A stretch of 64,000 bases of DNA from Macrothele yani. Lineage: Eukaryota; Arthropoda; Arachnida; Araneae; Macrothelidae. Location of the stretch: positions 19,641,515-19,705,514 of the forward strand of contig CM077007.1 in the NCBI GenBank assembly GCA_039090855.1, written 5' to 3'. The notes beneath the pieces are model-generated. The model was given only the letters and a program-made list of their open reading frames with translations, ran no database searches and was not told where the DNA came from. Position numbers and translations under genes: made by a program. Shown here piece by piece: positions 54,918-64,000 of this stretch (the stretch's first letter is position 1; every line of letters starts with the position of its first letter).

Positions 54918-54953
<36 letters not shown>

Positions 54954-55277
54954 ATGTTAAAATGAAGGTTGTGGGTCTCTGTTTTTTTCTTTCCAGATAA
55001 GAATATATAATGCATCAGTGCTTAAACTGAATCACAATCCATCTTTGAAAAAAACATTTGGTCACTGGTTTAGATTCCAAGTGCGATGTTGGTGACCCCA
55101 TGTTTTACAAGGTTGCTGGGTGGCAGAAGTTAGAGGGACACGAATAACTGGTCCCCTTGCATAAAGTCACTGCTCATGAAGTCGTCCATGAAAAGTATGA
55201 TTTGAAACCCTCATTCCCATATCTACTTCAAACTCCAAAGAGAGTTGCCTAGCTCACAGTCAGACTCATATAGAGAT

Positions 55278-56793
55278 AGTAGGATATTGCAGCCTACCCT
55301 TTGAGGTTCGCTTCTCTTGACATTTCTTTCACGTCGGGTTTTTGGGTGGTTTTTTTTTAAGGTTCCAACAGGACAAGTTGTTTTCTTCTACTGTTGTGCA
55401 CCTTATTTAAATGAGCATATCAAGGCATACGAAACAACTTTGCACCGGCTTGTAGTTCATTTATACTTTAAAATATTTACACACTCCATTGAATTCATAT
55501 ACTAACACATAAACTGAACTCAGTTAACTTAGAAAACTTGCTCACATACATTCGCTTCACAAACGGTAAAATCCAACAGTACTCACACATACAGCAAAGC
55601 TAACACTAAAACACCAAACTAATTGCAACTCAACTGTAAAATCTATATACACTATATGTACAAAGCAAGCTGGTTTCTATTCTATTTATGTCATCTTGTC
55701 TGCATCTCATGACTATCTCCATTCCTACCCAATGCTCAAAACACATGTTGACTAACCCTTTTAACTTAACCCTACCGTCGCTACAAAAATCTGCCTCAAG
55801 TACTTTCAGCTGCTCACCGGCCATCTTCAAGAAGCACCAATGATGCTGCTCTGTCTGCTGCCGCAGAACTAGTGAGTGAAAGAATCAACGTCTGGGCCGG
55901 CCTCGATGCCATCACCAAATCCTCTACTGTGGCTCCATTTATTGCATAATCCTGATTTTCTTTCATTTTCTTCTTCTATTGCTTTGATTTTTATGTTCTA
56001 TTTTAATTCATTCTTTCCATTTTTTGCTCACTTGAGCAAAAAATGGAAGAAATCATTAAAATATATTATTATGTTTCATTAAAATAGAACATAAAAATCA
56101 AAGTAATAGAGGAAGAAAATGAAAGAAAAATCGGGATTATGCAATAGATGGAGCCACGGTAGAGGATTTGGTGATGACATCGAGGCAGGCCCAGACGTCG
56201 ACTCTTTCACTCACTCGTTCTGTGGCAGCAGACAGAGCAGCATTGTTTGGTGCTTCCTGAAGATGGCCGTTGAGCAGCTGAAAGTACTTGAGGCAGATTT
56301 TTGTAGCGAAGGTAGGGCTAAGTTAAAAGAGTTGGTCAGCATGTGTTTTGAACATTGGGTGGGAACGGAGATAGTCATGAGATACAGACAAGATAGCATA
56401 AATAGAATAGAAACCAGCTTGTTTTGTACATTATTGTATATAAGTTTTAGAGTTGAGTTGCAATTAGTTTGGTGTTTTAGTGTTAGCTTTGCTGTATGTG
56501 CGAGTACTGTTGGATGATACCGTTTGTGAAGCGAATGTATGTGAGCAAGTTTCTTAAGTTACCTGAGTTCAGTTTATGTGTTAGTATATGAATTGGAAGA
56601 AAACAACTTGCTCTGCTGGAACCTACAAAAAAAAAAAAAAAAAAAAAAAAACAGATACCCAACATGCAAGAAATGTCAAGAGAAGCGAACCTCAAAGAGT
56701 AAACTGTCATATCTTACTATTTGTAGTAATGCATGTGAATTTAATAATAGCAAAGGCATTAAACAGCCCAACATGCTATTATAAATTATAAGG
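55278..56793. mobile_element. Fold-back element with hammerhead-like motif, PLE-like architecture
   Basis: A 12-bp perfect duplication, TCATATAGAGAT, flanks it (55266-55277 and 56794-56805) inside the Tc1 relic. Left arm 55278-56030 and right arm 56033-56727 are inverse copies that meet at GCTCACTTGAGC. The left arm has about 95 bp (55400-55490) not in the right arm. 56728-56793 is a 66-bp one-sided extension. Poly(T)/poly(A) runs occupy equivalent sites in the arms. No coding sequence was recognised; short frames come from the repeats. The layout equals that of the Penelope composite at 9.1-19.0 kb minus its ORF. Confidence 0.85.
56251..56295 (+). ncRNA. Hammerhead-ribozyme-like motif in the fold-back right arm
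   Basis: UGCUUC (56251-56256), CUGAAGA (56257-56263), a weak stem II region (56264-56279), GAAA (56280-56283), palindromic GUAC (56284-56287), UU (predicted cut after 56289), GAGGCA (56290-56295) pairing back to UGCUUC over six pairs including one G-U. The order and the AGUACU palindrome are the same as in the PLE. The left-arm copy (55792-55836, minus strand) has UUGAAGA in place of CUGAAGA, so it is probably inactive. Stem II is poor in both. Confidence 0.5.
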
Positions 56794-57174
56794 TCATATA
56801 GAGATTGTCTGCAGCAGTTGTGGCTCTGTGATGGTCTTGTCCTGGTTGATGACGAACATCTCATGTCTTTTGGAACTCTCTCCGGAGTCTTGACAGTATG
56901 TTTCGTGGAACATTCACTGCTCTGGATACTTCCCGCTGGGTTGACCTGCTTCCATCCTATCAACTGTTTCTCACCTCTGAAATTCATGCATACAATGTCT
57001 TCACGACATAATCAGCTTGATGTACCACATAAGTGAAAACAAGAGTTGTTGCCTAGAACAGCTGCCAGATGCATGTGTCTTTTTAACATAATCCAGCTTA
57101 CCTAAGACAAAAGTAAATTATATTGGCACAAGATGGTCTCCCACATAGTTAAATTTTTATGTTCACCAGTGTAT

Positions 57175-57370
57175 TATTTTGCATACCTTGGCAACTATAT
57201 ATGTAAATTATCCTTTAATTTTGAGCATCAGTATATTTCAAAAATAGCAAAAATCTCCAGATGAAAAAGTATAAATAATGTCCTGCAATAGCTGCTGATA
57301 AATTGCTGTTTTATGTGAATTTTGATAGTCTAAGTTTCAACAATCTCTCAGGAAGTTTTGTTTCTTGCAG
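57175..57370. other. STRIP intron end before the terminal exon
   Basis: AT-rich with a branch/pyrimidine region ending TTTCTTGCAG. Nothing else recognised. Confidence 0.5.
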
Positions 57371-57639
57371 ATCTTGATGCTAGACCATGGGATTTTCAAG
57401 CAGAAGAATTTGCTCTACAAGCTAGTATTAACAGATTCCACAACAGACGCTATGATCGGGCTGGCTCCATATGCAATGACCCAGATTTCCAGCCTGTTGA
57501 CAATAATTTTCTTAGTGTGCTTGGGAGAGAAATCGAACTCACTGATGATTTTAAGGTGAACTATGAAGCTTGGTTACACCGTGAAGTTTTCCAGATATCT
57601 GTTGATTGGGACCAATTGTTAAATACAAACTACTTGTAA
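57371..57639 (+). CDS. Strip: STRIP1/FAM40 orthologue, terminal exon f
   Basis: 269 nt including the TAA stop at 57637-57639. The split aspartate codon opens DLDARPWDFQAEEFALQAS, followed by RFHNRRYDRAGS, PVDNNFLSVLGREIELTDDF and a C-terminal REVFQISVDWDQLL block, as in other STRIP proteins. CAG acceptor at 57368-57370. The six exons total 972 nt with no internal stop, so the window holds the last 323 residues of the protein. I infer a functional gene. Confidence 0.96.
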
Positions 57640-58338
57640 CTGACAGACAGAATGGCATTCAGTGGGCACACATTTTTAATTTATTGGCAATATAACACAA
57701 AAGGACTGCACAGATGCTTGTACCATAGCATTATAATGCATAAAATGAAGTACCACATATTGTTTGCCGAGCCATCCTGTGTACATAGAATTGTAGTGTG
57801 ACCTATTGCTTTGATACTGTGTATTAATTAAAATCCTATAATTGTAGTAGAAATGTATTTTCTTAAATTAAAAGAGAAGGAATCACGCAAAAAAAAACCA
57901 CTACTACATGGTTCATACACGTCCTGGAAACGTCCTAAAATTCTGTTACATGTCATGGAATTTTATCCATTTCTGCCTTTTTGTCCCTGCATGATGTTTT
58001 GTAGTTGTAGATTTTTCTACTGATATAGCTTATGTCTGACAAATTCCCCTCCCCACTCCCTGCAGTTTGCAGGGGACTGCTGGTTTTCTTGTCTGTTAGC
58101 AGTACTGAAGTTTCATTATTATCACATCTTTCATAAAAAAAGATTGTGCTTATGTTATCACTTTGTCTGTCCAGCTGTGGACACCATATCTCTGCAACTA
58201 TTAGTTCAATTTGTAAAATTCATTTTGTACTATCCTATAGCCCATCCTAGGACAGTTGTTTTTAAGCTTTAAATAAATATTAATATATAGGAGAGATTGC
58301 CTCTTTTTAAGCTTTAAATAAATATTAATATATAGGAG
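57640..58338 (+). other. Probable STRIP 3' UTR with candidate polyadenylation signals
   Basis: Sequence after the STRIP stop codon. Candidate signals are ATTAAA at 57827-57832 and AATAAA at 58272-58277 and 58317-58322; the last two lie in a tandem duplication. The real cleavage site cannot be chosen from sequence alone. Confidence 0.5.
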
Positions 58339-58340
58339 AT
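58260..58340. repeat. Short tandem duplication, about 45-bp period
   Basis: TTTTTAAGCTTTAAATAAAT with the following TATTAATATATAGGAGA occurs twice (58259-58293, 58304-58338). Each copy carries an AATAAA. Confidence 0.93.
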
Positions 58341-58639
58341 ATACTCATCACCCTTACCTCTAATGTTTTGTCTACTGAGTGTATATACAGTATATATATT
58401 ACAATTCAACTTTGCTATGATTTGGAAGTAAAATATGCTCTTGACTTAGCTTCAGAGGAAAGGAAAACATCTTAGTATGTGATTTCACCAGAAATGTATT
58501 TTTTTAGCAGTTCTGCATATTTTGTTTGTTTGTTTTTACCTTGAGGGATATAATAGAAAGTGTTCATTGCTGGGAAAAAATGTTTTGCCCATGTTTTAAG
58601 TCCAATATGAAACATGTACAAAACAAGGTGTAACATGTA

Positions 58640-59821
58640 CCCCGATGAGCGACTTACATTATGACCACCCCCAGCCTAGAGAAATGAGTGTGCCTGGAGA
58701 CTGAACAGTGGTGCAGGTGAAGTTCACAGAGCAGTATAAATACAACCTGAGGACTGGCTTTCAGTTAGTAGAGAATTTTGGAGTCAGAATGGGAAAAGCT
58801 GCCGATTTATCGGAGCTTGATAAAGGACACATTGTGATAGCATGGGACTTTGGAACTACAATCTCGGAAATGGCGAGGCTTATGGGTGTTCCATGTGCTG
58901 CTGTAGTGAGCACGTATCAGAAGGGGTGACAGATGGCTAAGCGACGAACCGTCGTCCGCAGCTCATTGATGCCAGAGGGGAGCGGAGACTGTTGCGCACT
59001 GTTCACAGCGACCACGGGGCCACAGTGCGACAAATCACCCACAGCCACAACAGTGGTAATCAGGGTAATGTGTCACAGCACACAGTTCATCGCTGCCTTC
59101 TGCGCACGGGTCTGCGTAGCCAAAGACCTAGCTGTGTCCCCAGGGTCACTGCATGTCATCGCCAACAACGCATGAAATGGGCACAAGATCATCGAGTTTG
59201 GAATGTGGATGATTGGAAGAAAGTGGCCTGGTCTGACGAATCAAGATTCCTGGTGCATCACGTAGACGGCCGAGCGCAGATACGCCGATTACCAACGGAG
59301 ACTATGGCACCTGGATGTACTGTTGGGGTGGAAACAGGCCAGCAGCGGTGGTGTTATGCTGTGGGCGATGTTTTCTTGGACACTTTAGGCCCCAATAGCA
59401 CAATCCCTGACAGCTGTCAGGCATCTGGATATTGTTGAGGATCAAGTTCACCCACTCATGGCTTCTGTGTTTGCACACAGAAGCCATGAGTGGGTGAACT
59501 TGATCCACAACATTATCAAGGGGTGGTTTGAGGAACATGCTGGTGACTTTCTGTTAATGCCCTGGCCTCAAATTCACCTGACATAAACCTAGTCAAGCAT
59601 TTGTGATTCGAATTGGAAAAGTGGATTAGCACTAAATCACCACCACCCAGAAATGTATGGGTACCAGAGGACCTACTGTTGACGTTATGGTACCAGATAC
59701 CCCAGGATACCTATTGCCACCTCATTGAATCAATGCCTCACTGAGTGGCCGCTGTTTTGCGGGCTAAAGGGGATCTTACCACTTATTAGGTTGGTGGTCA
59801 TAATGCAATGGCTCGTCAATG
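58640..59821 (+). mobile_element. Tc1-like transposon, degraded
   Basis: 1182 bp between TA dinucleotides (58638-58639, 59822-59823), with imperfect terminal inverted repeats sharing CATTATGACCACC. Transposase pieces: MGKAADLSELDKGHIVIAWD with a helix-turn-helix (58789-58929), a frame-shifted second DNA-binding block (TVHSDHGATVRQITHS, SQHTVHRCLLRTGLRSQRP), then WAQDHRVWNVDDWKKVAWSD and ESRF with the first Asp (about 59190-59250), followed by decayed sequence. A long perfect hairpin (59440-59505) lies where the catalytic-core segment should be. Confidence 0.9.
59440..59505. repeat. Perfect 31-bp inverted repeat with 4-base loop
   Basis: 59440-59470 (GATCAAGTTCACCCACTCAT, then GGCTTCTGTGT) is an exact reverse complement of 59475-59505, with loop TTGC. 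The left arm is normal Tc1 coding sequence in sense; the right arm is its inverted copy. It therefore arose by a local inverted duplication. Confidence 0.98.
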
Positions 59822-60003
59822 TATACCCACATATGAGCTACTTCAAGGGCTAAAAATTTGTGAAAATCCTTTACCTGCATATAAGTCCAACCTAAATTTC
59901 AAGATTTTAGAAAATATATTAATTGCAATGAATTATGCTAATTTCCCAGAATATCATCTGTAAATATCTTCAAAGTATGATTCACTATCAGAGTTTCCAA
60001 ATA

Positions 60004-60703
60004 GTGAGAATAATTGGCTGTGAAACATGTAATACACAAAACATTAGAATAATTCTTGATGCCGACATATCACGCATAACTTACGTAAAAAATTACAAGT
60101 GGTAGGATGTTTCGGTGGTGACTTCCACCTTCATCAGCCATGGAATGAAACATGTGGTATAAGCATCAGTTATTGCCAGATTTATAAATAGCTCTCCAAA
60201 TGACAGATATGTTAAAAGGTGCTTCTGAATTGCAGGTGTTAGGAGTAAGGAAGATTTCAATGCTTTCGTGGTACCTGAGGGCCTTCGATTGCTGAAAGGA
60301 GCGATATGTTTAAAATTTTGCCAATCGGGAATTGTGGACGTATCGCAGATGGTTAAAATTGAAAGGCAACCTTCCCACATACCTTTCAATTGTAACCATC
60401 TGCGATACGTCCACAATTCCCGATTGGCAAAATTTTAAACATATCGCTCCTTTCAGCAATCGAAGGCCCTCAGGTACCACGAAAGCATTGAAATCTTCCT
60501 TACTCCTAACACCTGCAATTCAGAAGCACCTTTTAACATATCTGTCATTTGGAGAGCTATTTATAAATCTGGCAATAACTGATGCTTATACCACATGTTT
60601 CATTCCATGGCTGATGAAGGTGGAAGTCACCACCGAAACATCCTACCACTTGTAATTTTTTACGTAAGTTATGCGTGATATGTTGACATCAAGAATTATT
60701 CTA
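60004..60703. mobile_element. Fold-back element (322-bp arms) with hammerhead-like motif
   Basis: A perfect 13-bp duplication, GAGTTTCCAAATA, flanks it (59991-60003 and 60704-60716). Left arm 60045-60366 and right arm 60382-60703 are near-identical inverse copies with a 15-base loop. 60004-60044 is a 41-bp extension present on the left only. Each arm contains a 107-codon open frame reading inward to outward, but it is unrecognised and probably fortuitous. The architecture matches the fold-back at 55.3-56.8 kb. Confidence 0.9.
60608..60650 (+). ncRNA. Hammerhead-like motif in the 60 kb fold-back, right arm
   Basis: UGG, CUGAUGA (60611-60617), one A, stem II GGUGG/CCACC (60619-60623 and 60630-60634) with six-base loop, GAAA (60635-60638), CAUCC, UA, CCA pairing back to UGG. 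Stem III is not well formed. The left arm carries the same motif on the minus strand (60095-60140). It is best described as hammerhead-like, with the same extra base before stem II as the PLE motif. Confidence 0.4.
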
Positions 60704-60716
60704 GAGTTTCCAAATA

Positions 60717-62750
60717 ACTCCAGTAACATCCATTGCATTACTTATGGGATATTTTTTGAGACTTTACAATCATTTCTGGTGAAATTGCATACCACAGTTC
60801 ATTCACCTAAGAAGTAACAAGGCTATGTCAACCTTTTTGAAGTTACCACCTTTAGTAAAAAAACTGTGATTTGCTCTTCTGTTGGGTAGCTTTTGCCAGC
60901 TCGGAGCAAAAGACATGCACGCCCACACCTGCTGTGGGTGCCTAAACTCCCAAAAGATTTTTGAAGGAAATTTGTGGTAGACTCATTTTCAGTTCAGGTA
61001 AAAAATCTACCTTCCTTCACTGTGTCATTGCCTTATTCATTTTTGATGAAAGTCAGACAATGTACTCTGCTACCATAATCAGGAATCTCAGTCAGTTATT
61101 ATTATAATTTCTTTATAATAATAACTGACTGTATCTAAGCATCTGCAGAAGGATGCAGAGTGTGGTTGGAATGGTCCTTGGCTTTCAAGATTTTGCAAAA
61201 TATATTTATTGAAATGAATAATATTTTTTTTCGTCTTCATGCCTGCATTTTGATAGTATTTAAAAAAGATATTTCTCTAACAATGATATATTTAAGCAGA
61301 TTTTTTTCTGAAAGCTTCGAGGAGGTTTTAAAAAGTAAGAGCCATATATATATAGCTCCCATCTGAAAATCCAGATGTTGCCTTTCCAAGAGTTTTTGTG
61401 AATTCCTTAGAGTATTAATCATTTTACCAGCAGAAAAATCCATTATCAACTTTTTAATATTCAACATGAATCTTAATGTCAATAAGATCTATGCATAAAT
61501 ATTATATATGTTTTATGAACAGCTATATTCAACCTGTCTGATTTAACAAACCTAGTAAGAAGATTTTTCTTTAAGATCATCACATCATTTAACAGGACAG
61601 GCAATATTAACTGTTCAGTCTGGTATGTAAGTAAAACTGAACTAAAATATTTGCAACATACTGAAAACATGCAATTTTTTAAGGTGTGAGAAGTCATTTG
61701 ACTTATCTTTGAAAACATCAAAAGATTTGTTTTGGTGATCATTTACTTTTGCAGATCTAACTAAAAGATTTAATATAATCTTAGTCTAACATGCTATGCC
61801 ATATCTACAGTGATCATTTACATACTGCAATATTTTCAACCCATCAATGTGCACTAAACTTGAGTGGAAAAATATTTGATTTTGTTACATTCATAAAATC
61901 ATCTTCTCTAAGTGGGGGTTTCTTTAAAATCATATAACATTCCTTTTCATAACATTTTGTTTAATCTCCACCTAGGTGACTCAGCACCTACCTTGAATGC
62001 TCCATGCATGATGTGTAAGCCACAACTATCTGTGTTTAATATTCCACAATTAAAATTTTGTTTCATCTGGTCATGTAATAAATCACAGAACTTCCAGTTT
62101 CACATTAAGTTCATATCCAGTACCTACATTCACTGTAGTTTTTGACTAAATAGTTTTTATAACAGTCATGTCATTCCAGGAATAAGTAGACGTGAGATTA
62201 AAAAAAAAAAAAAAAAAAACTTTTTTTTTAAGTGTTACACGTCATTGTTTTCAAAACTAATTGGAACTTTGAGATATGGATAGAATCAGATTGTGGATAT
62301 TTAAGAAATATAGTAAAAATTGATAGAAAAGTAGGCCATTAAATCAGCTATCCAGTGACCATAAAGAGTAATTCACCATGATATATTTTAGATAATAAAA
62401 ATTCACAATTTATCTTTCAAGTGTGTGTGTGTTTTTTAAAAATAAAACAAAAAGAAATTATTGTTTAAAAAAATTATTTGATTTTCATGATTTATTTTAG
62501 TCAAGGTGTAAATGTCATTTTGTTACCAAAAAGAAGAAATAATTATTTCCACTAATTGTCTTCTGATTACACAAAATTCATTTTTTGGCTTCAAAGCAAG
62601 TTTCAGGTGCAATATATTTTGTATAGGTAACAATGACCAAAAAGGTAATGGAATGACACAAATATATGTTATTAGTTGGCAGCACAAAAAGTAACTAACT
62701 GTAACAATAAAGTCATTTGTTGCTTGATGTATTAACTGTGTAACCATATT
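60717..62750. other. Downstream flank, mostly unassigned
   Basis: AT-rich intergenic or intronic sequence. A perfect 19-bp hairpin (CAGTCAGTTATTATTATAA and its complement) lies at 61089-61131 and an A/T homopolymer junction at 62200-62230. No gene recognised. Confidence 0.5.
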
Positions 62751-62799
62751 CTATAGACAAGGAACATTATCATCTTGGTGTCCTCTTCTTTCCACCAGA

Positions 62800-63450
62800 C
62801 AAGAAGCATCATCATCTTGGTGTGTAGGGGTGGCTTATGATGCCATTCAGCAGGCTGTGCCTTGCTTAACCATTATGCAGATCGTTTCCGATTATCATAA
62901 AGTACCCACTTCTCGTCGCAGATGATGATTCGATGCAGTAGAGGTTCCTGTTTATTCCTGGCAAGCAGTGACGTGCAGACTTCCAAACGCCTGGTCTTTT
63001 TGGCAGTTGGCAACTCATGCGGCAGCCACTTGTCCAGCTTTTTTACCTTACCCAGTGCAGCCAGACGCCAAACAACTGTCATGTAGTGGACACCTACCTC
63101 TTGCGCTATCTCACGACAAGTTTTTCGGGGGTCCGCTTCAACCACACATAACAGAACATCGTCAGAAACAGCAACATGTCGGTGACCACGTGCTTCGTTT
63201 TCCAAGTCCGTATCTCCGCTTCAAAACTTCACAAACCATTTACAAAGGGTTCGTTCGTTGGCTGTATTCCCCCAAACGCTTTGTTAAGGTTTCGAGCGGC
63301 AATTCCTGCAGAATGGCCCAGTTTAAATTCATACAGGAAGATGACTCTCAAATCCGACGTCTGCATGTTCCTTTGCAAGCCACGTTACGTCCAAACAAAC
63401 CACGCCCGAACCTTGTTCTTCACACACGTGTTAGCTATTTATAGTAGCTC
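62800..63450 (-). pseudogene. mariner transposase fragment (N-terminal half)
   Basis: Minus strand. MQTSDLRVIFLYEFKLGHSA, then IAARNLNKAFGG and NERTLCKWFVKF (about 63365-63230) form the first helix-turn-helix. A frame change leads to 63205-62873: ADPRKTCREIAQEVGVHYMT, LAALGKVKKLDKWLPHEL and IICDEKWVLYDNRKRSA with the first catalytic Asp. The C-terminal half is absent. A second, independent mariner lineage from those at 21.3 and 44.3 kb. Confidence 0.88.
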
Positions 63451-63454
63451 TGTG

Positions 63455-64000
63455 ACATAATACCCACAACACCTGTGGGTGGTTCTATTCCCCTGTGTGT
63501 GTGTGTGTGTGGGGGCTGTCTGCACTGCTCGTTCATTCCGGACGTTTCATTCACACCAACACAATACTTCTGCCCGTGGTTCACAATTTCTGCTTACATA
63601 TCGTACTTTCTTATGGATTAATATTTCATTTGTAGACTTCCATTTAAAAGCATACATGTAGAAGTTGATTCTAATTAGAAAGAAATAGTTTTACATCCTT
63701 AGAATTCGTGTAGTGAATAACAACAAGGTAAATTTGTTAAAGCACCAAGGAGAAATGCTTTTGCTCCAAGCAACACTAACCTTTGTTGTCTTTTATTGAA
63801 AATTGTTTTTTATTAATATTAATTAAAGACATTTTTTTCCAATAGGAGAGCTTCAGAAATCCTGCACTTAAGTCTAACCTTTCTGAAAAAAAAATTCTAC
63901 TAAAAGGCCAAAACTATTAATGATGAAAGGTTTTTTTTTATTGATGATACCAAATTTGCACTGCTAAACTTGAATCTACGGCTCGAAGAAAGCAACAGAA
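63455..64000. other. Unassigned flank
   Basis: Contains a short (TG)n run at 63496-63511 and AT-rich sequence to the window end. Nothing recognised. Confidence 0.4.

Larger units (their letters stand above)
54540..57165 (-). pseudogene. Tc1-like transposase relic, split by a fold-back insertion
   Basis: The 5' part lies at 56806-57165 (helix-turn-helix region with VKTPERVPKDM). The middle lies at 55265-54990, across frame changes: RQLSLEFEVDMGMRVSNHTF, RLHEQ.LYARGPVIRVPLTS and KTWGHQHRTWNLNQ, then a FxLSTDA.YILIW block where SDESRF is expected. The 3' part lies at 54810-54600: MGADSPYFILMNNN..PH and PSRSSDLNIIEYVRDA with the catalytic Glu. A T-run (54918-54952) and many stops interrupt it. 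A 1.5 kb insertion at 55278-56793 separates the 5' part from the rest. Confidence 0.75.

Noticed and set aside
60093..60655. Two identical 107-residue proteins on opposite strands
   Set aside because: They are the same sequence read from the two arms of an inverted repeat. No recognisable domain; likely fortuitous frames in a non-coding element.

Overview
This window is nuclear DNA of a multicellular animal, most likely an arthropod with a large, transposon-rich genome. It has spliced exons, very long introns, AT-rich intronic sequence, microsatellites and a dense load of mariner/Tc1, hAT, piggyBac, RTE, Penelope-like and SINE insertions. I cannot name the species from the sequence.

The only host gene I can support is the 3' part of a STRIP1/FAM40 orthologue (striatin-interacting protein, a STRIPAK scaffold) on the + strand. 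Six exons (4103-4200, 8640-8867, 25494-25560, 33145-33249, 40841-41045, 57371-57639) join in frame over 972 nt, giving 323 codons plus a stop. All have GT/AG borders. The five introns total more than 52 kb and hold nearly everything else listed here.

Layout. Intron 1 (4201-8639): a tRNA-derived SINE, a tandem duplication, and a decayed hAT transposase split by a second SINE. Intron 2 (8868-25493): a 9.8 kb Penelope-like (PLE) composite of two head-to-head copies with a 12-bp target duplication, a LINE tail, a mariner relic and an orphan ORF. Intron 3 (25561-33144): a decayed LINE and two fold-back repeats. Intron 4 (33250-40840): a non-autonomous hAT element with two RTE insertions nested in it, a DD41D-type transposase relic and another RTE. 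Intron 5 (41046-57370): a Tc1 element with perfect ends, fold-backs, a mariner relic abutting a piggyBac end, three RTE copies (two near full length), a piggyBac deletion derivative, and a Tc1 relic split by a 1.5 kb fold-back element. Downstream of the gene: a Tc1 relic with a 66-bp perfect hairpin, a 700-bp fold-back element and a mariner fragment.

The most interesting theme is a group of three Penelope-like insertions (9128-18963, 55278-56793, 60004-60703). Each is built from inverted terminal arms, has an unpaired extension of about 40-70 bp at one end only, is flanked by a 12-13-bp target duplication, and carries a hammerhead-ribozyme-like motif (CUGANGA, stem, GAAA) in its arms. The first encodes a PLE reverse transcriptase with a GIY-YIG endonuclease. 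The other two have no recognisable coding capacity and look like non-autonomous hairpin derivatives. The second theme is an RTE family whose copies sit in (TA)n tracts, nearly all antisense to STRIP.
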